From the NCBI GenBank assembly GCA_963971425.1, contig OZ020517.1, forward strand, positions 18,690,904-18,754,903: a DNA stretch of 64,000 nt, written 5' to 3'. Made by a program: the position numbers and the translations under genes. Numbering within the stretch: the stretch's first letter is position 1; every line of letters starts with the position of its first letter. This stretch comes from Bryoerythrophyllum caledonicum (lineage: Eukaryota; Streptophyta; Bryopsida; Pottiales; Pottiaceae). This document shows positions 58,724-64,000 of the stretch, in pieces. Under the pieces are notes generated by a model that was given only the letters and a program-made list of their open reading frames with translations, made no database searches and was not told where the DNA came from.

Positions 58724-61700
58724 TCAATTTCCTAAAGCAAACAAATCACATTCAAACCTTTGTACTTCAACTTCTAAAGCTTGGATTGCATTATTTACCT
58801 TATTTCTAGTTGCAACTCCATTGCGTTCATTCAATGGCTTATGAATAATCCTCTTGATGTAGTCACCGATCTTCACTTTGATGAATTCATCACCTTTTCC
58901 TTGTGGAGTTGACTCATAAGTTGGATACCCTCTCAGAAGTTTAAACCTCAATGCTTCCAACCTTGTCCAAATCTCTACAAAAGAAGGGCGATGAGAGGGA
59001 TTTGTAGTCCAACAATCCTCCAAAAGGGATGTCAACTCTTGTGGGCAATCTCCAGGTAGCTCAAGCCTATTTTCAGCCATCAAGTATGTGTATATATCGT
59101 TTAAGTCTATGTCCTCGAAGGGTATTTTAAGAGACAACATGTGTGCACATGTCATTGCAAAACTGAAAGCATCTGCTTTGAACCAACTTGCCTTCCCTAC
59201 ACCATCTAAAAGTGCCCTGCTATGTATCTCTGGAGCTCGATATCTCGTAGTACCAACATTTGGGAAAGATATAGTATCAGACACAAACTCCCCAACTTTT
59301 GTTTTTGACACTCCAAAATCAAGTAACTTAACACAGAAGTGTTTTGCTAAGTGATCTTCAAAGTGATCTTCAGGGTTTAGAGGTGCGAGAGGCTCTACGA
59401 CCACATTTTGTGGCTTGAGGTCCCGATGCGCAACACCTTGGCCATGTAGATAGCACATTCCTCGTGCTATTTGCACCATGATGTCCACCACTACAGGGAG
59501 TGAAAAATGGTGGTTGCGTCGCTCTGTTATCAACTCGTACAAATCCTTCTCCATACGCTCCATGGCAATGAAACGATCCCCTCTTAGCACGCCATTACCA
59601 CAACATAGAAAATCAACAACACATGGATGCTTCAAATGTGCTGATATTCTTGCTTCTTGTATAAAACCCTCCCGAGAATAACTCAAATGGAACACCTTCT
59701 TTGTGCACGGTATGCCCATCCATTTCGTGTAGCAAACACCATATAGACCAGCTCTCAGGAATTCCAAAATTCCCAATATCCTTGTTGGTATAATCTCCTT
59801 CATCCACAAGAATGTACTGCACATATGAAAATTGGCATGAGGTGGGTGATTCAATCTCTCCAACAAGTATCTTGCAAGCCACTGCTCGTCACTCTCTCCC
59901 TTTTTCGAAGCTAGCTTTTCAAGCATTTCTTGAAGCTCTACTTGATCTTTACGAACATCAACTTCCGATGCAGGCATGAACACATTAGACTCTCGAAGAT
60001 CTTCTGGAAGGTTTCTTTCAGGTTCCAAACTTCTGGCTTGCTCATAAACTGCATTGTAACATAAGCCCACATCCAGTAATATCTCTTGAAAAGCAATCTC
60101 ATTATGAATCTGGAACACCGCTGCCCTGCACCAATCTATCCTCGGGCCACACTGTTTCACCAGCAATTTTGCCTTCCCTATCTCTAGATATAATTTTCCA
60201 AGAGCAGGCTTGAAGAGGTTCGCAGGTGCTCCACAGCATGAAATTATCTTCCGAACGTTTCGAATGGTTTTCAAAAGCTTCGCAGAAAGATCCATGCATT
60301 GTCTTTCATTGAGAAAAATCCGGTCTTCAGAAAATAAATTCCTCGTTGGCTTCTGTTTCCCGAAACTAATAACGATACGTTCATAGAAAACCAAAGGGTC
60401 CTCTTCAACTGGCCGATGCCGCCAGCGTATGAGAGATCTATTTTTGCAATAACACCCAATAATGAATAATATTGCCACCAGGATTGCTATTAGAACCAAG
60501 CTTAGTAACACGAACAGTTTTGTACTCGGAAGGAGAGCAGACGCTCCTTGAAAATCATCTGAAGCACAAGCTCCGCAACAAGTACGCTGCGCTAGTGTAC
60601 TTGCAGTATCGGTTTGAGGGCATATACCAGAGGAGTCTAGCGCCGGGCAACTCCAGTTTGCGGGTCCAGTTATGTTGGTCTGTACACAAATGAAAAAATC
60701 AGAAAACAAAAAGTAAAATGGGTTTCATGAACCAAACCAAGACTTGTCATATATGATCAAATTCCAGACTTCTGTACAGTACAACCGAATTTGCTCACCT
60801 GATAGTAGCATTTCATCGAATTGTTAGCAGGTGCAGAAGGTGCTCCTCTACTCCGCCTCGAAAGCTCTTGCCAAACTAGAGCCCTCAGCGGCATGTCAAT
60901 CTCATCTAAAAAGACGTCAGCGCCCGCTACGCCAATTAAAAGGCCGTCCCTTCCAAATGCTGTCAATGCAGAACATTCATTACGTCCTTCAAATGTTCAA
61001 TCATATTCTGTCTAGTTGGAGCTCAATATAACCATTACATGATGTTAAGAATTGGGAACATACCAGGATAAGCTGGGCGGACGACCCTGTATTTTTGGGG
61101 GAAATCCTGATACGCATTGATCCAAGTGACGTTGCCACCCGCGGCACTCAACTGAATGCTAGCCAAATATGTGAAATAGCTTCTCATTGAGTACAAAGGG
61201 TTCGACGTTGCCAAAGCATCAAGTAACTCAAACGAACCCTGGACAGAGCAAATGTCCTTCTGGAAAGGCGTCCTCTGTAAAAATGTGTCTCCACCATCAT
61301 CATTCGTCGGGAGCTTGTACACCATCAGCTTTGCTCGATAAATCTGTAAAGCAGCTGATGGAAATGACGTGCTGTTCACGAGAAACAGCCCATTTGACAG
61401 GACGATAATAACCTGTTACACAATCAATCACAGATACAGATCTTAACTTCAGTACACCATCACCGTACCCACTTTTAGCAGAGTGTCGTATCAAGCGTCA
61501 CTCACCTTCAAAGACTGTATTTGATTGAATGAACCGCTGCCCTCCGAATAGCCCCATTCAAATCAGATGCCCCGGCAACAGAAGATGCTGCCAATGCATT
61601 CACATTTGTCACCAGGCCAGCAAGCTCAGGGTTCGAATTGTATGGATACATCACCGCCAAAGCCCCTCCCAATGAAGTTGCGTTGGTAGCGTCGAAGGTG

Positions 61701-62905
61701 AACACCTCCACAATATCTCCAAATGAAGACGTCTGCAATAGCACTGCAGCCATGTTCTTCGCGATGTCCAAGTACGAGGTTCCTGGGGGTCGTTTGTAAT
61801 CAACAGTAAGGAGTTGATCCATACTCTTTGCAACGTCCACCAAGATCTTCACGTCCCTGGACACCGATATGCCTTTCAGATACCAAGGTCTCAGTCCGAC
61901 CTCGTCAGAAGTGCATTGCGTGTCACTTCCTTCCCTCCCAGGGAACGAGCGAAATGCGCCTGAAATTGACCCGAAGTATACGTTACTATAATTTGATGGG
62001 ACCGATACTGTCTTGAAAGTCGAATCTAGCCTTCTCTGCAAGCAAACGTCCCGAGCAACCTCGGTTTCCAAACTTGTGGTAGACGCGCCAGCAGGGAGAC
62101 TGCAGTCAATCACGGTAATATACATGTGAGTAAACCATATGTGAGCATTTGAAGAAGGCCATCCTGAAGAAAGCGCAGTATTAAGGAAAATATGTGGGCT
62201 TTGGACTCACGTCACATAGCTTTTGTTGTAATCCACCAGCATCATGTTTCGGCATCCAAAATCTTCCCTTGGACATGCCTTAAAAAACTCGCTACCGGGT
62301 ACAGAGACGCATTGCCGCGATTCGCCGCTCAATGGACGGCACCTTTCACGAGAACACTCAGCTTTGCAACTGGCCAAACTACCTGCAGCCATAGTACAAG
62401 AACATAGTGTTGATTGTACGATCAGTTAAAAGCAACAACAAAGACGTGGTGGGGCCAGGAATATTGAAAAAGCAAGGCCAGATTCTTTCATACTAAACTT
62501 CCGCAGACTTACAACGTGTAGAGTCAGTATTCACCCCAAGTGAAAGCGCAAGAAGCAACTACATAGTCAGATCATCTTCATCAAGAAAAGCAACCTTTAC
62601 AGACTGCTACAGGAATGCACAGAAGAAGAACGGACACATGTGGACAGAAGAGCAACAAACCAGGTTGGAATCGACACAAGCAACAACTCACCACAGTTCG
62701 CATCGTTCTGGCTTGCATTTCCTGCTATCCACTTCACCTCCAACTGCTTCTGATCCAGAAAAAGTGCGGCCGCATCTGCACCTTGCGCGTTCACTGCTAA
62801 ACGACCGTCACGGAGTATCAACAACCCGACCAACACTACGGCGTGCATCGGGAATAATGTGCCAAACACACCGACAAACTTCCAGATCATAGACTTGGCA
62901 GCCAT
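58724..62905 (-). CDS. Receptor-type protein kinase with VWA-Cache (alpha2delta-like) ectodomain; one-base frameshift in exon 3
   Basis: Predicted membrane kinase that senses an outside signal. Exons (minus): 62905-62692, 62382-62211, 62099-61506, 61412-61064, 60959-60799, 60679-58724; GT-AG borders throughout. Order: N-terminal hydrophobic anchor (MHAVVLVGLLIL), Cys-rich part, a VWA_N-like segment ending GLRPWYLKGISVSRDVKILV (alpha2delta RRPWY-type), VWA domain with MIDAS-like LVDVAKSMD, Cache-like region (NPLYSMRSYFTYLASIQL; LLIGVAGADVFLDEI), CCGAC-type Cys cluster, membrane helix KLFVLLSLVLIAILVAILFI (60520-60461), then a long cytosolic linker and kinase. Kinase residues present: Lys in CTKKVF (59,697-59,702), HRDLKPQN (Asp 59420-59422), LDFG (Asp 59318-59320), YRAPE. 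The glycine loop is degenerate (RAGLYGV). Exon 3 is one base short: the frame reads to a TGA at its end, while FNQIQSLK, in phase with the donor, lies one base off. With that base the protein is 1,148 residues. Confidence 0.82.
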
Positions 62906-63085
62906 CGCTGCCGCTCTGTCCACAACGCAAACCAGACTAAACAAGGGATTCTGCCAGACTAGTATGCAACTTACACCAGGAGGTACTGTAACGTAGGAGT
63001 TAGCGACTCCTTAGCTGGCTAAACTTAGCTCATAGTGGAGACTTTCATGCACCAGATCACGCCAACCCACCGACCGACCGAGTTT
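62906..63085. promoter_or_regulatory. Upstream region of the VWA-Cache kinase
   Basis: Short AT/GC-mixed leader or promoter; no clear TATA box seen. Confidence 0.3.
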
Positions 63086-63222
63086 TTGAATTTTCAAACT
63101 GTGCACCCATGTTTAGTGGGTGGCCAGCAGAGGTACCCCATAACCAACGACCAGAAGTTAGGGTCTTGACTAATAGCAAACCTCAATTTGGAGCTCAGTT
63201 GGTGGTTATGGGATGGAAGAGG
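63086..63222 (-). repeat. Partial MITE family A copy
   Basis: Matches the middle of copy 3: CCATGTTTAGTGGGTGGCCA, GGTACCCCATAACCAACGACC, GGGTCTTGACTAATAGCAAA, TTTGGAGCTCAGTTGGTGG. Both ends are missing. Confidence 0.7.
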
Positions 63223-63339
63223 GATCACCATAAACAGGGGCTACGAGTGTTTTGGGGCTCGTAGCCCGAGCCCAAAATTTCTGGGTTGCACGCCCCACAG
63301 CAAGACCCCATCAAGTCCCCCCTCCAGCCCGAGGTCTTA

Positions 63340-63432
63340 GCCCGTATCCTGACACCCCGCGTCTTGACACCCCACGTCTTGAAACCCCACGTCTTGAAAT
63401 CCCGCATCCTGAAATCCCCCGTCCTGACAGCC
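63340..63432 (+). repeat. Minisatellite, about 15-bp unit
   Basis: CCCCACGTCTTGAAA-type units, about six copies with drift (CCGCGTCTTGACA, CCCGCATCCTGAAAT, CCCCCGTCCTGACAG). Confidence 0.8.
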
Positions 63433-63723
63433 CTCGACCACCAACCCTCGACCTCCAGCATCGCCGAGATTCTTTAGCCCTCACTCGCATGAGGAGTTTA
63501 GGGTTTACTCCGTGAACAATGACTTCTATTGAGTTTAGGGTTTAGCTCCACTCTTAATCACGGCCAAGCATTGGGATTTGGCACTAGGTTTTGAATTTAG
63601 GATTGGCACAATACTCACGGTTTAGGGTCCACAACTTTGACACCATCACAACATCCAGGTCGTCATAGTTTTAGTTGCTAAAATCCACAACTCAACGATC
63701 GCCTCACCAAGAAGCTTTGTTGG

Positions 63724-64000
63724 CATTGCCAAGCTCTCGTGGAAGCTCCCACAACATTGTTGAAGAGCAATAGACACTTTACTCTTGAGTCTCATTAGAC
63801 AGGGATAGGACCGTGACATGACCAGGACACAACCGTTGTTGTGGTGATGAATCACTCTATTGCAAAGAGTCGCTCACCATTGCCAAGCTCTTGTGGAAGC
63901 TCCCACGACATTGTTGAAGAGTAGTAGGCACTCCCTATACTCTTGAGTCTTTTTAGATAGGGACATGACCGTGACATGACCAGGACACAACCGTTGTTGT
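63724..64000 (+). repeat. About 155-160-bp tandem repeat running off the window
   Basis: CATTGCCAAGCTCT.GTGGAAG at 63724 and 63878; GACATGACCAGGACACAACC and GTTGTTGT end both units. At least 1.8 units are inside the window; more may follow. Confidence 0.8.

Overview
This is nuclear DNA of a land plant. Evidence: a 50-exon DNA polymerase epsilon gene with GT-AG introns of roughly 90-400 bp, a cytosolic-type (homomeric) acetyl-CoA carboxylase, plant PEX11, LURP-one-related (LOR), early light-induced (ELIP), STIG1-like and LEA_2/NDR1-HIN1-like genes, plus a degraded Ty1/copia element, MITEs and a tRNA-derived SINE family. Several single-exon genes are very GC-rich while intergenic DNA is AT-rich. 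The mix (ELIP, a receptor kinase with a VWA/Cache ectodomain, Tc1-like transposase relics) suggests a non-seed plant such as a bryophyte or lycophyte; that placement is inference.

Layout. 1-2.1 kb: 5' part of acetyl-CoA carboxylase, minus strand, running off the left edge. 3.6-4.3 kb: PEX11, minus. 5-16 kb: transposon-rich stretch with a MITE, a Tc1-like element with TA target duplication and mutated catalytic residues, a dead copia element with both LTRs, and a second MITE copy. 17.2-18.3 kb: LOR gene with a Glu-Gly repeat tail. 19-24 kb: a 215-bp Mutator-type MITE with 9-bp target duplication, a rearranged LOR fragment, a fragment resembling the CPSF73 C-terminus, a MITE and a SINE. 26.3-42.5 kb: the complete DNA polymerase epsilon catalytic subunit (2,266 codons, all exons joining in frame). 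43.9-46.5 kb: SINE, MITE and a second Tc1-like relic. 47.2-48.0 kb: ELIP, with a decayed partial duplication behind it. 49.6-53.7 kb: a 4-kb non-autonomous hAT-type element with perfect 8-bp target duplication and ~1-kb inverted arms that both carry a truncated SINE. 54.3 kb: secreted STIG1-like Cys-rich protein. 57.4-58.2 kb: LEA_2/NHL membrane protein with a one-base frameshift. 58.7-62.9 kb: a receptor-type kinase (minus) whose ectodomain is of the VWA-Cache (alpha2delta-like) type, also with a one-base frameshift.

The genes do not form a pathway; they are ordinary, independently transcribed plant genes. The most interesting items are the VWA-Cache kinase, the fold-back hAT element, the Tc1-like relics and the SINE/MITE families. 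Exon boundaries were set by hand from GT-AG sites, phase and remembered family conservation; no database search was run.
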